Part shown: piece by piece, positions 37,907 to 50,980 of the stretch
Numbering within the stretch: the stretch's first letter is position 1
Layout of the letters: every line of letters begins with the position of its first letter
Source: Gammaproteobacteria bacterium
GTDB lineage: Bacteria; Pseudomonadota; Gammaproteobacteria; HK1
DNA: 64,000 nucleotides
Assembly (NCBI GenBank): GCA_021773795.1
Contig: JAJFJT010000025.1
Location: 41,134 to 105,133 of the forward strand
Direction of reading: 5' to 3'
Made by a program: the position numbers and the translations under genes
The notes under the pieces: model-generated
The model's input: only the letters and a program-made list of their open reading frames with translations
Told to the model about the DNA's origin: nothing
The model's database searches: none

Positions 37907-39802
37907 GTGGAGCATCCGGAACATTTTGAGGTCATTGTGGTGGGTGGTGGTCATGCGGGGAGTGAGGCGGCCTTGGCCGCCGCACGCATGGGCGCACGTA
38001 CGCTGTTATTGACCCAGAGCATCGATAGCCTCGGCCAGATGAGCTGTAATCCCGCCATCGGGGGCATAGGTAAGGGCCATCTGGTACGCGAGATCGATGC
38101 TCTGGGTGGCATGATGGCGCGGGCGGCCGATCACTGCGGGATTCATTTTCGTACCCTCAATGGTCGCAAAGGTCCGGCGGTGCGTGCCACCCGCGCCCAG
38201 ATTGATCGCAGCCTCTACCGAACCAGGGTGCGTCGTGAGTTGGAGCAACAGGAAAACCTTCAGCTGTTCCAGCAGACGGTGGAGGATCTGCTGGTGGCCG
38301 ATGGCGAGATCTGCGGAGTGCAGACCCAGATGGGCTTGCGTTTTCGCGCCCCTACCGTGGTGTTTACCGTGGGTACTTTTCTCGGTGGCCGTATCCACGT
38401 GGGGTTGGCCAACTATCAGGGTGGGAGAGCGGGGGATCCACCCGCTAACGCCCTTGCCCGACGCTTGCGGGAGCTGCCCTTCCGGGTGGCGCGCCTGAAG
38501 ACCGGCACACCTCCACGCATCGACGGTCGCAGCATCGATTTCTCCAAACTCGAGGTGCAGCCCGGGGATATACCGGTGTCGGTGTTTTCTTATGTGGAGA
38601 GCGCCACGGTTCATCCGCGCCAGGTGCCCTGTCATATCACCCGCACCAATCCCCGGACCCACGACATCATTCGCGCCGGACTCGATCGTTCGCCCATGTA
38701 CAGTGGAGAGATTGAGGGTGTTGGGCCTCGTTACTGCCCCTCGGTGGAGGACAAGGTGGTGCGTTTCGCAGACAAGTCTTCGCACCAGATATTCGTTGAG
38801 CCAGAGGGGCTCGATAGCACCGAGATCTACCCCAATGGTATTTCCACCAGCCTGCCCTTTGATGTGCAATATGCCCTGGTGCGTTCCATTGCCGGCTTTG
38901 AGCAGGCGTGTATCACGCGGCCTGGTTATGCCATTGAGTATGACTATTTCGATCCGCGCGATCTGCAGCCCTCGCTGGAGACCAGGCATCTACCCGGCTT
39001 GTTTTTTGCCGGCCAGATAAACGGTACTACTGGTTATGAGGAGGCCGCGGCCCAGGGTCTGCTCGCGGGTATTAACGCGGCCCTGAAAGGGCGCGGGGAA
39101 GCGCCCTGGTGGCCGCGCCGGGATGAAGCTTATCTCGGGGTGCTGGTGGATGATTTGATTACCCGCGGTACTAGTGAGCCCTATCGGATGTTCACTAGCC
39201 GCGCCGAATATCGCCTGCTGTTGCGGGAGGATAATGCGGATCTTCGCCTGACTGAGCAGGGGCGGCGTCTGGGCTTGGTGGATGACCAACGCTGGGAGAG
39301 CTTCGCGGAAAAGCGTGCAGCCATTGAGCGTGAAGCAGCCCGTCTGGCCTCCACTATCGCGCCTGCTGGTGAGGCTCTGACCCGCTTGTTGGGTACGCCA
39401 CCAAAGCAAGATTACCGCTTGCTTCAACTATTGCGCCGACCCGAGGTGAGTTATGAAGAACTGATGACTTTGCCTGGTGTAGGCCCGGGGGCGGCTGATG
39501 TGAAGGTTGCGGAGCAGGTGGAGGTGCAGGCCAAGTATCATGGCTATATAGAGCGTCAGGAGGCGGAGGTGCGTCGTAGCCTGCATCATGAACAGATGCT
39601 GTTGCCGCCAGAGCTGGATTATTCGGCTGTCTATGGTTTGTCCACTGAGGTTAGCCAGAAACTCGCCGAGCAGCGGCCCGCCACTCTCGGCCAGGCGGCT
39701 CGTATTCCAGGCATTACACCGGCGGCAATTTCTTTGCTGCTGGTTCATTTGCGTCGCCGTGGTGGCGATCAGCCTGATGAGGCGAAGCGTCAGCATGCCT
39801 GA
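37907..39802 (+). CDS. mnmG: tRNA uridine 5-carboxymethylaminomethyl modification enzyme MnmG (GidA)
   Basis: MnmG works with MnmE to make the cmnm5 group on wobble uridine U34 of several tRNAs, using FAD, methylene-tetrahydrofolate and glycine. The 631-residue protein has the FAD motif [20 protein letters not shown] near the N-terminus, the [25 protein letters not shown] stretch (family signature, given in part), and [21 protein letters not shown]. The start is GTG at 37907. It opens the mnmG-rsmG-parA-parB cluster common near the chromosomal origin in gammaproteobacteria, and overlaps rsmG by 8 bases. Confidence 0.97.
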   Translation: MEHPEHFEVIVVGGGHAGSEAALAAARMGARTLLLTQSIDSLGQMSCNPAIGGIGKGHLVREIDALGGMMARAADHCGIHFRTLNGRKGPAVRATRAQIDRSLYRTRVRRELEQQENLQLFQQTVEDLLVADGEICGVQTQMGLRFRAPTVVFTVGTFLGGRIHVGLANYQGGRAGDPPANALARRLRELPFRVARLKTGTPPRIDGRSIDFSKLEVQPGDIPVSVFSYVESATVHPRQVPCHITRTNPRTHDIIRAGLDRSPMYSGEIEGVGPRYCPSVEDKVVRFADKSSHQIFVEPEGLDSTEIYPNGISTSLPFDVQYALVRSIAGFEQACITRPGYAIEYDYFDPRDLQPSLETRHLPGLFFAGQINGTTGYEEAAAQGLLAGINAALKGRGEAPWWPRRDEAYLGVLVDDLITRGTSEPYRMFTSRAEYRLLLREDNADLRLTEQGRRLGLVDDQRWESFAEKRAAIEREAARLASTIAPAGEALTRLLGTPPKQDYRLLQLLRRPEVSYEELMTLPGVGPGAADVKVAEQVEVQAKYHGYIERQEAEVRRSLHHEQMLLPPELDYSAVYGLSTEVSQKLAEQRPATLGQAARIPGITPAAISLLLVHLRRRGGDQPDEAKRQHA

Positions 39803-40463
39803 GCCCGACGAGGATTCGGAGCTTCAGGTTTTGTTGGAACAGGGCACGAAAGCACTGGGCCTGCAGGTTGAGGCTAGTATACAAAGCCGGATGCTCGATT
39901 ACCTGCGCTTGTTATCGCGCTGGAATCGCACCTACAATCTGACTTCGGTGCGGGAGCTGCGGCAGATGGTCACGCTTCATCTGCTGGATTCACTGACCGT
40001 TTTGCCCTATATCCAGGGCGATCGTTTGCTCGATGTGGGTTGCGGTGCAGGCCTGCCAGGATTGGTGCTTTCGATGATGCGGCCAGATCTGCACTGCGTA
40101 TTACTGGACAGCAATAGCAAAAAGACCCGCTTTTGCCTGCAGGCGATGGCGCAACTGGGGCTTGAGAACGTGGAGATTGTGCATAGCCGGGCCGAGGCCT
40201 ATGCGCCATCACGACCGTTCTCCATTATTATCTGCCGGGCCTATAGTTCGTTGCGTGAATTTGTGGATGGTGCCGGGCGGTTGCTGGCACCGGGGGGGGC
40301 TCTGCTGGCCATGAAAGGCGGGTTGCCGGAAGAAGAACTCAAGGCAATGGCTTTATCCCATATGCAGCCGCGGGTGGTTGCGCTAGGGGTGCCCGGGGTC
40401 GAAGCAGCCAGGCATCTCGTCATTATTCATCCGGTTGGGGAGGAACAGGAAAGCCATGGCTAA
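39795..40463 (+). CDS. rsmG: 16S rRNA (guanine527-N7)-methyltransferase RsmG
   Basis: RsmG methylates N7 of G527 in 16S rRNA. With the start at 39795 ([10 protein letters not shown], 222 residues) it has the N-terminal helical part, [15 protein letters not shown], the SAM-binding [17 protein letters not shown] and the IICRAYSSL segment of the family. The longer frame starting at 39588 reads through mnmG and is rejected. It overlaps the end of mnmG and the start of parA by 8 bases each, so the four genes are probably one operon. Confidence 0.96.
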   Translation: MPEPDEDSELQVLLEQGTKALGLQVEASIQSRMLDYLRLLSRWNRTYNLTSVRELRQMVTLHLLDSLTVLPYIQGDRLLDVGCGAGLPGLVLSMMRPDLHCVLLDSNSKKTRFCLQAMAQLGLENVEIVHSRAEAYAPSRPFSIIICRAYSSLREFVDGAGRLLAPGGALLAMKGGLPEEELKAMALSHMQPRVVALGVPGVEAARHLVIIHPVGEEQESHG

Positions 40464-41238
40464 GACCGTCGCCGTTACCAACCAGAAAGGTGGAGTAGGC
40501 AAAACCACCACCAGTATCAATCTTGCTGCCTCTCTTGCTGCCTCCAGGCGCAAGGTGCTACTCATCGATATTGATCCTCAGGGCAATGCCACCATGGGCA
40601 GCGGTGTGAACAAGGCGACCCTTGCGCGTTCCAGCTATGAGGTGTTGTTAGGCCAATCCACTATTGAAGAGAGCGTGATTGCGGTGGAGCACAGCGGCTA
40701 CCATCTGCTGCCAAGCAACGGCGATCTCACCGCTGCTGAGGTGGCTCTGCTCGATGAGATTGGTCGGGAATTGCGGCTGCGCCAGGCGCTTAGCAGTATT
40801 GAGGAACGTTACGAATTTATTATCATTGATTGTCCGCCAGCGCTTAGCATGTTGACGGTCAATGCCCTGGCCGCAGCGGATAGCGTGCTGATTCCCATGC
40901 AGTGTGAATACTATGCCCTTGAGGGACTGGCCGCCTTGTTGGATACAGTGGAAAAGATCCGCCGGATTCTTAATCCGGGGCTGCGTGTCGAGGGCCTGCT
41001 ACGCACTATGTTTGATGCCCGTAATAATCTCTCTGGCCAGGTGTCGGCGCAGTTGGTGAAGCACTTTGGCTCCAAGGTGTTCAGCACTATTATTCCCCGC
41101 AATGTACGTTTGGCCGAGGCTCCCAGTCATGGTTTGCCGGCACTGCTCTATGATCGTAACTCCAGTGGCGCCCTTGCCTACCTCGCGCTTGCCAGTGAAA
41201 TGGTGCAGCGTAACCACCGTCATTTGGAGGCGGTGTAG
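40456..41238 (+). CDS. parA: Chromosome partitioning ATPase ParA (Soj)
   Basis: ParA is a deviant-Walker ATPase that moves ParB-bound origin regions. The 260-residue protein starts [20 protein letters not shown] with the signature lysine and P-loop, followed by IDIDPQGNATMGSG and the IIIDCPPALSMLTVNAL Walker B region. The short N-terminus without a DNA-binding domain marks the chromosomal (Soj) type. The start at 40456 lies inside the end of rsmG, after AGGAACAGGA. parB follows after 69 bases. Confidence 0.96.
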   Translation: MAKTVAVTNQKGGVGKTTTSINLAASLAASRRKVLLIDIDPQGNATMGSGVNKATLARSSYEVLLGQSTIEESVIAVEHSGYHLLPSNGDLTAAEVALLDEIGRELRLRQALSSIEERYEFIIIDCPPALSMLTVNALAAADSVLIPMQCEYYALEGLAALLDTVEKIRRILNPGLRVEGLLRTMFDARNNLSGQVSAQLVKHFGSKVFSTIIPRNVRLAEAPSHGLPALLYDRNSSGALAYLALASEMVQRNHRHLEAV

Positions 41239-41307
41239 TTTGGCTTCTTTGAAGCGCTCCTTGCGGCAGATGCCGCTCATCCCTCTTCAAATTCGGAAAC
41301 TCTATTC

Positions 41308-42183
41308 ATGGTAAAGCGCAGGGGCCTTGGTCGTGGCCTAGATGCCTTGCTGGCGGGTTCGACTTCCAGCGAACTCCAGCACGGTTTTAGTGACGGGGAA
41401 CTGCGGGAGCTGCCGCTGGATCGTATTCAGCGGGGTAAATACCAGCCCCGCAAGCATATGGATGACACCGCGCTGGAAGATCTGGCGCAGTCCATTCGTG
41501 CCCGCGGGGTGGTGCAGCCCATTGTGGTGCGTTTGCGCAATGGTGGCCCCGATTATGAAATCGTTGCCGGAGAGCGGCGTTGGCGGGCGGCCCAGCTAGC
41601 CAAGTGCGAGCGTATTCCGGCAATCGTGCGCGAGCTGGCCGACGACGCCGCACTGGCGATAGCCCTGATCGAAAATATCCAGCGCGAGGATCTCAACGCT
41701 ATCGAAGAGGCACGGGCCTTACGCCGTCTCATTGATGAATTTGAGATGACCCATCAACAAGCGGCCGAGGCGGTGGGCTGGTCCCGTGCTGCGGTGAGCA
41801 ATCTGCTGCGCTTGCTTGATCTTGAACCCGGTGTGGCGCGGATGTTGGAAGAGGGCCAACTGGATATGGGACACGGGCGGGCGCTGTTGGGCCTAGACTC
41901 CGGTGTACAACTGGCGACCGCCAAAGACGTGGTGAGGCGTGGGCTTTCCGCGCGCGCCACCGAGGCGTTGGTACGGCGCCTGAAGTCTGCTGCCGATGAC
42001 AAGTCTGGCAAAGTGGGGCAGCAAGCTCCCGCGGATGCGGATATCCGGCGCTTGCAGGACGGGCTATCAATTCGCTTGGGCGCAAAGGTAAATATTCAGC
42101 ATCGCGCCAAGGGCAATGGTCGTTTGGTTATTGATTATGGCAGTGTGGACGAACTGGAAGGGATCCTTGGGCATATTGATTAA
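41308..42183 (+). CDS. parB: Chromosome partitioning protein ParB (Spo0J)
   Basis: ParB is a CTPase that loads at parS sites and spreads along DNA near the origin. The 291-residue protein has the N-terminal RGLGRGLDALLAG typical of gammaproteobacterial ParB, the nucleotide-binding motifs QPIVVRLRNG and EIVAGERRWRAAQLA, the IENIQREDLNAIEEARAL segment, and a helix-turn-helix with TQQ-type region HQQAAEAVGWSRAAVSNLLRLL. The C-terminal dimerisation part is present. No parS-like GTTTCACGTGAAAC sequence was noticed in the window. Confidence 0.96.
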   Translation: MVKRRGLGRGLDALLAGSTSSELQHGFSDGELRELPLDRIQRGKYQPRKHMDDTALEDLAQSIRARGVVQPIVVRLRNGGPDYEIVAGERRWRAAQLAKCERIPAIVRELADDAALAIALIENIQREDLNAIEEARALRRLIDEFEMTHQQAAEAVGWSRAAVSNLLRLLDLEPGVARMLEEGQLDMGHGRALLGLDSGVQLATAKDVVRRGLSARATEALVRRLKSAADDKSGKVGQQAPADADIRRLQDGLSIRLGAKVNIQHRAKGNGRLVIDYGSVDELEGILGHID

Positions 42184-42238
42184 TTGGCTGGGCATTGTTT
42201 TATCTCACCCAGTCGGTGCCGAAGTAGGGTGATTTTCG

Positions 42239-42267
42239 TTGATCCCGGATGGCCATACCTCTATAAT
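42239..42267 (+). promoter_or_regulatory. Candidate promoter of the atp operon
   Basis: TTGATC (42239-42244) and TATAAT (42262-42267) are 17 bases apart, a near-consensus sigma-70 promoter 116 bases before the GTG start of atpI. It lies in the otherwise gene-free 200-base gap between parB and atpI. Transcription would start at about 42274. Confidence 0.6.
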
Positions 42268-42383
42268 TTGCCCGCCTTCACCACTGGTGAGCATCCGATA
42301 TAGTGGGTCGAGGCTCTGGTCACAACATTGATTCATCCCGGAAGTAGAGTGCTTCACCTGCGGCCCCCGGGCTGCACGGTTAG

Positions 42384-43552
<1,169 letters not shown>

Positions 43553-43577
43553 TTTTTTTGTCACGACTAATAACTAG

Positions 43578-43883
<306 letters not shown>

Positions 43884-43914
43884 TCTTTAACGCTCCGATC
43901 GAGGGTTCCTTACT

Positions 43915-44385
43915 GTGAACATCAATGCCACGCTGCTGGGCCAGATGATTACCTTCGGGTTATTTATCTGGTTCACCATGAAATTCGTTTGGCCGCTGCT
44001 GATTACGGCAATGGCTGAGCGGGAGAGCAAGATTGCTGATGGTTTGGCTGCGGCTGAACGTGGGCACCACGAGAAGGAGCTGGCAGAGGAACGTGCCAAG
44101 CAGCTTCTCCATGAAACCAAGGACAAGGCCCGGGAGATGATTGCCCAGTCGCAGAAACGTGCCGATGAAATTGTCGATGCGGCGAAGGACGAGGCACGTC
44201 ACGAGGGGGAACGCCTGAAGATTGCCGCACGAGCGGAAATTGATCAGGAGATCACCCAGGCCAAGGAATCTCTACGTAAAGAGGTGGTGAGTATTGCCCT
44301 GGTTGGTGCCGAGCAGGTGCTGCTGCGCGAGGTAGACGCGGCGGCCCATGAAGAGGTTCTGTCCAAGCTCGTTGAGCAGTTTTAG
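43915..44385 (+). CDS. atpF: ATP synthase F0 subunit b
   Basis: Subunit b forms the peripheral stalk. The 156-residue product has one N-terminal membrane helix ([20 protein letters not shown]) followed by a long charged coiled coil that binds delta and F1. The start is GTG at 43915, matching the family N-terminus ([10 protein letters not shown]). It lies between atpE and atpH, 31 bases after atpE. Confidence 0.97.
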   Translation: MNINATLLGQMITFGLFIWFTMKFVWPLLITAMAERESKIADGLAAAERGHHEKELAEERAKQLLHETKDKAREMIAQSQKRADEIVDAAKDEARHEGERLKIAARAEIDQEITQAKESLRKEVVSIALVGAEQVLLREVDAAAHEEVLSKLVEQF

Positions 44386-44393
44386 GAAGCATC

Positions 44394-44927
44394 ATGGCAG
44401 AAGTCGTCTCACTGGCTCGACCCTACGCCCTGGCCGCATTTCAGCGGGCCCAGGAAGAGGATGCGCTTGGCTCTTGGTCCAATATTTTGGCCTTTGTTTC
44501 GGCCTTGGCGGCGGACTCTGATCTGGTAGCAGTAATTTCTGACCCTCGAGTTGAAAAGGGGCAGCTTACTCAGCTTATGCTGGAGCTTTGCACTGGGCGT
44601 CTGAGTAAGACTCAAGAGAACTTTTTGCGCCTCTTGATTCTGAATCGACGCTTGGGGGTGGTTGAAAAAATCACTGAATTATTCCAGGCCCGCCGTTCCG
44701 AACAGGAAGGGCGTAGCCGGGTGGAGGTGCGTAGCGCCTTTGCCCTGGACCCGCGCTACGAGCAGGTGATTAGCGGCATTATGGCAAAGCGGCTGGGGAA
44801 TGTGGTGGATCTTTCCGTAACGGAAGACACCAGCCTGATTGGTGGCGTAGTCATCCGCTCTGGCGATTTGGTTATTGATTTATCCCTGCGGGGACGCTTA
44901 AAGCAATTGTCGTTGCAGCTTAGGTAA
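44394..44927 (+). CDS. atpH: ATP synthase F1 subunit delta
   Basis: Delta sits on top of F1 and links it to the b dimer. The 177-residue protein has the N-terminal [15 protein letters not shown] and the C-terminal [28 protein letters not shown] segments, the latter the family signature. It begins 8 bases after atpF and precedes atpA by 67 bases. Confidence 0.97.
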   Translation: MAEVVSLARPYALAAFQRAQEEDALGSWSNILAFVSALAADSDLVAVISDPRVEKGQLTQLMLELCTGRLSKTQENFLRLLILNRRLGVVEKITELFQARRSEQEGRSRVEVRSAFALDPRYEQVISGIMAKRLGNVVDLSVTEDTSLIGGVVIRSGDLVIDLSLRGRLKQLSLQLR

Positions 44928-44994
44928 AGCAGGCAAAGGTATTCTTCCGGCGGGTGGTGGGACCACTCGTCGTGGCAAGCACAGAGGTTTAGTT

Positions 44995-46536
44995 ATGCAA
45001 CTCAGTCCGACGGAAATCAGCGATCTAATCAAGCAAAAGATCGAAAACCTGGATATCGGCACCGAGGCCCGTACTGAAGGCACGGTTGTCACCCTTACCG
45101 ATGGTATCGCCCGTATCCACGGGTTGAGCGACGTCATGCAGGGGGAGATGATCGAGTTCCCCGGTAATACCTACGGGCTGGCGCTCAATCTGGAGCAGGA
45201 TTCTGTGGGCGCAGTGGTGCTGGGTGAATACACTCACATTTCGGAAGGCGATGTGGTGCGTTGCACCGGTCGTATTCTCGAAGTGCCTTACGGACGTGCG
45301 CTTCTGGGTCGCGTGGTCAATTCACTCGGCAAGCCCATTGATGGTAAGGGCGATATCGATGCGGAAGGTGAGGCCCCCATTGAAAAGGTAGCTCCTGGCG
45401 TTATCAACCGTCAGTCTGTTGACCAGCCTGTGCAGACCGGATTGAAATCTATCGATTCCATGGTGCCCATCGGGCGCGGTCAGCGTGAGTTGATCATTGG
45501 CGATCGCCAGACCGGCAAGACTGCTATTGCCATCGACACCATCATCAATCAGAAAGACACCGGCGTGCTCTGTATTTATGTGGCCATTGGCCAGAAAGCC
45601 TCGTCGGTTGCCGGCGTGGTACGCAAACTCGAAGAGCACGGCGCCATGGACCACACCATTGTGGTGGCTGCTAACGCCTCTGAGTCCGCTGCGATGCAAT
45701 ACATTGCCCCGTACTCCGGTTGCACCATGGGCGAGTACTTTCGCGACCGCGGTGAAGATGCGCTGATTATTTTTGACGATCTCACCAAGCAGGCCTGGGC
45801 CTATCGTCAGGTCTCCCTGCTGCTCCGTCGTCCGCCAGGGCGTGAGGCTTATCCGGGTGATGTGTTTTATCTGCACTCGCGTTTGCTTGAGCGTGCCTCG
45901 CGTATCAATGCCGCCGAAGTTGAAAAACTGACTAACGGTGAGGTCAAAGGCAAGACTGGCTCACTGACCGCTCTGCCTATTATTGAGACCCAGGCAGGTG
46001 ACGTGTCGGCCTTCGTGCCCACTAACGTGATCTCCATCACCGATGGGCAGATCTTCCTTGAGACTGATTTGTTTAACGCGGGCATCCGCCCGGCCATCAA
46101 TGCCGGACTTTCGGTTTCTCGTGTGGGTGGTGCGGCACAGACCACTATTATCAAGAAGCTCGGCGGTGGTATTCGTCTGGCGCTTGCCCAGTACCGTGAA
46201 CTGGCGGCTTTTGCACAGTTTGCCTCGGACCTCGATGAAGCGACACGCAAGCAGTTAGAGCGTGGCCAACGGGTTACCGAGTTGATGAAACAGGTTCAGT
46301 ATGCCCCCTTGAGCGTGGCGGCTATGGCAATCTCTCTGTACGCGGTTAACGAGGGCTATATTGACGCGGTCGAACTCAACAAGATTGGTGACTTTGAGAA
46401 TGCACTGCAGGCTTATATGGCGTCTGAGCAGGCTGAACTGCTATCCCAGGTGAATGAGTCTGGCGATTACAATGATGAAATCGAGGCGCAGTTCAAAGCG
46501 GCACTTGAAGACTTCGTCGCCAACCATAGCTGGTAA
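44995..46536 (+). CDS. atpA: ATP synthase F1 subunit alpha
   Basis: Alpha carries the non-catalytic nucleotide sites of F1. The 513-residue protein has P-loop GDRQTGKTA, the [21 protein letters not shown] region and the arginine finger region in [17 protein letters not shown]. The start [17 protein letters not shown] and full length are normal for gammaproteobacteria. Confidence 0.98.
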   Translation: MQLSPTEISDLIKQKIENLDIGTEARTEGTVVTLTDGIARIHGLSDVMQGEMIEFPGNTYGLALNLEQDSVGAVVLGEYTHISEGDVVRCTGRILEVPYGRALLGRVVNSLGKPIDGKGDIDAEGEAPIEKVAPGVINRQSVDQPVQTGLKSIDSMVPIGRGQRELIIGDRQTGKTAIAIDTIINQKDTGVLCIYVAIGQKASSVAGVVRKLEEHGAMDHTIVVAANASESAAMQYIAPYSGCTMGEYFRDRGEDALIIFDDLTKQAWAYRQVSLLLRRPPGREAYPGDVFYLHSRLLERASRINAAEVEKLTNGEVKGKTGSLTALPIIETQAGDVSAFVPTNVISITDGQIFLETDLFNAGIRPAINAGLSVSRVGGAAQTTIIKKLGGGIRLALAQYRELAAFAQFASDLDEATRKQLERGQRVTELMKQVQYAPLSVAAMAISLYAVNEGYIDAVELNKIGDFENALQAYMASEQAELLSQVNESGDYNDEIEAQFKAALEDFVANHSW

Positions 46537-46561
46537 TAACCCACTTTAAGGGATGTAAGCG

Positions 46562-47425
46562 ATGGCTGGTTTCAAAGAGATACGCGGGAAGATTCGCAGT
46601 ATTCAGAATACGCAAAAGATTACCCGTGCTATGGAAATGGTGGCCGCGAGTAAGATGCGTAAGGCGCAGGAGCGGATGCGTTCCGCACGGCCCTATGCGG
46701 AACGGATGCGCAACGTGGTTGCCCACTTGGCATTGGCTAACAGTGAGTATCGCCACCCCTATCTGTTGGAGCGAGAGAAAAAACGGGTGGGAGTGCTGGT
46801 GATCTCCAGTGATCGCGGTTTGTGTGGTGGCCTTAACTCCAATCTGTTTCGCAAGGTGTTGCCGGAACTCGCCAAGTTTGATGCCGAAGGCATTGAGGTG
46901 GACGTAGCTACGGTAGGAACCAAGGCGGCCGGGTTTTTCAAGCGCATCGGTGCAAACATCGTTGCCCAGGAGGGGCACCTTGGCGATGCGCCAGGTATTG
47001 ACGCCATTATCGGCGCGGTAAAGGTGATGCTTGATCGTTTCGACGACGGCAAAATCGACCGCCTGTTCGTGGCCTACAACCATTTTGAATCTTCAATTGT
47101 GCAGAAGCCGGTGGTGGAGCAATTGTTACCGCGTATTGCAGCGGAAGACGAGGAAATCCAGTATCACTGGGATTATATTTACGAGCCGGATGCCAAAGAA
47201 ATTCTCGACCATGTCCTCAGCCGTTACATAGAGTCGATGGTGTATCACGGGGTGGTAGAAAATATTGCCTGTGAGCAGGCAGCCCGGATGGTTGCGATGA
47301 AGGCGGCATCTGATAACGCGTCGGATCTTATAGGCGAGCTACAGCTGATTTACAACAAGGCAAGGCAGGCCGCAATTACCCAGGAAATTTCAGAAATCGT
47401 GGGTGGCGCCGCAGCGGTTGCATAG
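46562..47425 (+). CDS. atpG: ATP synthase F1 subunit gamma
   Basis: Gamma is the central rotor shaft. The 287-residue product has N-terminal [20 protein letters not shown] and C-terminal [20 protein letters not shown] coiled-coil strands, and the [16 protein letters not shown] segment of the Rossmann part. It lies between atpA and atpD as expected. Confidence 0.98.
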   Translation: MAGFKEIRGKIRSIQNTQKITRAMEMVAASKMRKAQERMRSARPYAERMRNVVAHLALANSEYRHPYLLEREKKRVGVLVISSDRGLCGGLNSNLFRKVLPELAKFDAEGIEVDVATVGTKAAGFFKRIGANIVAQEGHLGDAPGIDAIIGAVKVMLDRFDDGKIDRLFVAYNHFESSIVQKPVVEQLLPRIAAEDEEIQYHWDYIYEPDAKEILDHVLSRYIESMVYHGVVENIACEQAARMVAMKAASDNASDLIGELQLIYNKARQAAITQEISEIVGGAAAVA

Positions 47426-47458
47426 CGGCAAAATAGCTGACATACAGGTTTAGATTGA

Positions 47459-48865
<1,407 letters not shown>

Positions 48866-48954
48866 GGATGCGTTTTGGGGAGATGAGCATTGCTCGTAGC
48901 CCCGGAAAGTGTCTCTGATGAGTCTGAATTTCTGATGCAAAGGTCTTTGTGATA

Positions 48955-49380
48955 ATGGCGATGAGCATTCATATCGACATCGTAAGTGCTGAAACCGAAA
49001 TATTTTCGGGTCGCGCTGAAATGGTGGTAGCTCCTGGCATATTGGGTGATGTAGGTATTGCTCCCCAGCATAGCCAAATGATCACCCGCTTGCGTCCGGG
49101 CGAGGTGAGTGTGCGTCTGGCTGGTGGTGAGGAAGAGCGTTTCTACGTCTCTGGCGGGATACTTGAAGTTCAGCCCCACGTTATTACGGTGCTTTCGGAT
49201 ACCGCGGCACGTGCCCATGATTTGGATGAGGCTGCAGCGCTCAAGGCCAAGGAAACGGCGGAACACGCACTACAGGATCGAAAAGCTGATTTTGATTATG
49301 CTAAAGCACAGTCCGAATTGGCACAAGCTGCGGCGCAATTGCAGGCTATCCAGCGTTTACGTAAACCCACTTCACGCTAA
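48955..49380 (+). CDS. atpC: ATP synthase F1 subunit epsilon
   Basis: Epsilon binds gamma at the foot of the rotor and can inhibit ATP hydrolysis. The 141-residue product starts [19 protein letters not shown], which matches the MAMTYHLDVVSAE start of related proteins; for this reason the ATG at 48955 was chosen over the GTG at 48949. The [22 protein letters not shown] segment and the C-terminal helical hairpin are present. It closes the operon and is followed by a strong terminator. Confidence 0.97.
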   Translation: MAMSIHIDIVSAETEIFSGRAEMVVAPGILGDVGIAPQHSQMITRLRPGEVSVRLAGGEEERFYVSGGILEVQPHVITVLSDTAARAHDLDEAAALKAKETAEHALQDRKADFDYAKAQSELAQAAAQLQAIQRLRKPTSR

Positions 49381-49394
49381 TTTTCTTTATGCTT

Positions 49395-49433
49395 AAAAAA
49401 GCCGACCAAGGATTTCCTTGGTCGGCTTTTTTT
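49395..49433 (+). terminator. Intrinsic terminator of the atp operon
   Basis: GCCGACCAAGGA (49401-49412) pairs perfectly with TCCTTGGTCGGC (49415-49426), flanked by six A before and a run of T after it. The loop is only TT, so in practice the top pairs open. It lies 20 bases after the atpC stop and can act on both strands. Confidence 0.93.
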
Positions 49434-49584
49434 ATCCGATATTTTTTATTAACTTCAGTTTTTGGCAGTGTTGGCGATATCCTTTCCAAGGTCACCAACT
49501 GCAAGCCAGGTCGCAGCCTCCCTCGCATCCAAAGCGTATGGTTGTGACTAATCGTGTGGTTACAGGTTAGGGAGAAGTTAAGGG

Positions 49585-50949
49585 ATGAATAAGCTGGAGA
49601 TAATCATTTTGGCGGCGGGTGAGGGTAAGCGCATGCGCTCGCATATACCCAAGGTATTACACGAACTTGCCGGGCTGCCGCTGCTTGGCCATGTGGTGGC
49701 TACTGCAAGTTCGCTGCGGCCAGATCGGATTCATGTGGTCTATGGTCACGGTGGACAGCAGGTTCCAGAGGCCATGGCGGAACTGCCTGTAGAATGGGTG
49801 TTACAGCCGAAGCAAAAAGGCACTGGCCACGCTGTGATCCAGGCGATGCCAGATATAGCGGCAGATGCAACTGTCCTGGTGCTGTATGGAGACGTCCCGT
49901 TGGTGGAGAAGGATACTCTCGATGAGGTGGTTGCTGCGGTAAGCGACTCCAGTATGGGCCTGCTTACCGTAGACCTGAGAGATGCGAGTGGATATGGGCG
50001 TATCGTTAAACAAGACGGAAGCGTGCTGGCTATCGTTGAGGAGCGCGATGCAAATCCGGAGCAGCGCAAAATCAAGGAAATAAATACCGGTATTCTGGCG
50101 GTTAAGGCTTCGAAGTTAAGGGGCTGGTTGAAAATTCTCGGCAATGATAATTCCCAAGGTGAATATTATTTAACCGACTGTATTGCGGCGGCGGTGGCGG
50201 ACGGCGTCACGGTACACACGCCACATCCACGCGGTGAGGAGGAGGTGCTTGGTATTAACGATTGCCAGCAGCTAGCCCGTCTCGAACGTTATTATCAGCA
50301 TCAACAGGCCAACGCCCTAATGGCCAGTGGTGTAACCCTCCAGGATCCGGCACGCATAGATGTGCGTGGTGAGCTGCTTTGCGGACGTGATGTAGTAATC
50401 GATGTGAACGCCATATTTGAGGGGCGTGTGGTGCTGGGTGATAACGTACGTGTCGGGGCCAATACGGTGATTCGCGACGCTGAGATAGGTGCCGGGAGCA
50501 TCATTCAGGCGAACTGCGTTATCGAAGATGCCATAGTGGGAAAAGAGGCGCGCATTGGGCCTTTCTCCCGTCTTCGGCCAGAGACGCAGCTGGCCGACGC
50601 GGTACATATCGGTAACTTCGTGGAAATCAAGAAAAGCACAGTAGCCCATGGTTCGAAGATTAATCATCTTAGCTATATCGGTGATAGCGAGGTGGGCAGC
50701 GGCGTAAATATAGGCGCCGGAACCATTACCTGTAATTACGATGGCGCGAATAAGTTCAAGACCGTCATTGGCAAGGACAGCTTTATCGGATCCGGTACCC
50801 AGCTGGTAGCGCCGGTAGTTGTGGGTGATGGGGCCACCATAGGTGCCGGCTCCACGATTACCAAGGATACGCCCGATGGCGAACTGACGCTGGCGCGGGC
50901 GCGACAGCAGTCTGTCAGGGGTTGGCAGCGGCCGAAGAGAAAGCTGTAG
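49585..50949 (+). CDS. glmU: Bifunctional UDP-N-acetylglucosamine pyrophosphorylase / glucosamine-1-phosphate acetyltransferase
   Basis: GlmU acetylates glucosamine 1-phosphate and couples it to UTP, giving UDP-GlcNAc for peptidoglycan and lipopolysaccharide. The 454-residue protein has the N-terminal nucleotidyltransferase with LAAGEGKRMRSHIPKVLH, KGTGHAV and YGDVPL motifs, and a C-terminal left-handed beta helix of hexapeptide repeats with IGDSEVGSGVNIGAGTITCNYDG. It precedes glmS by 31 bases; the two act in the same pathway. Confidence 0.97.
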   Translation: MNKLEIIILAAGEGKRMRSHIPKVLHELAGLPLLGHVVATASSLRPDRIHVVYGHGGQQVPEAMAELPVEWVLQPKQKGTGHAVIQAMPDIAADATVLVLYGDVPLVEKDTLDEVVAAVSDSSMGLLTVDLRDASGYGRIVKQDGSVLAIVEERDANPEQRKIKEINTGILAVKASKLRGWLKILGNDNSQGEYYLTDCIAAAVADGVTVHTPHPRGEEEVLGINDCQQLARLERYYQHQQANALMASGVTLQDPARIDVRGELLCGRDVVIDVNAIFEGRVVLGDNVRVGANTVIRDAEIGAGSIIQANCVIEDAIVGKEARIGPFSRLRPETQLADAVHIGNFVEIKKSTVAHGSKINHLSYIGDSEVGSGVNIGAGTITCNYDGANKFKTVIGKDSFIGSGTQLVAPVVVGDGATIGAGSTITKDTPDGELTLARARQQSVRGWQRPKRKL

Positions 50950-50980
50950 CTGCCAGAGCGACGGGTGAAGGAGTAAAACT

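Noticed and set aside
38006..38989. 327-residue open frame antisense to mnmG
   Set aside because: It mirrors the codon pattern of mnmG and shows no family features or ribosome site.
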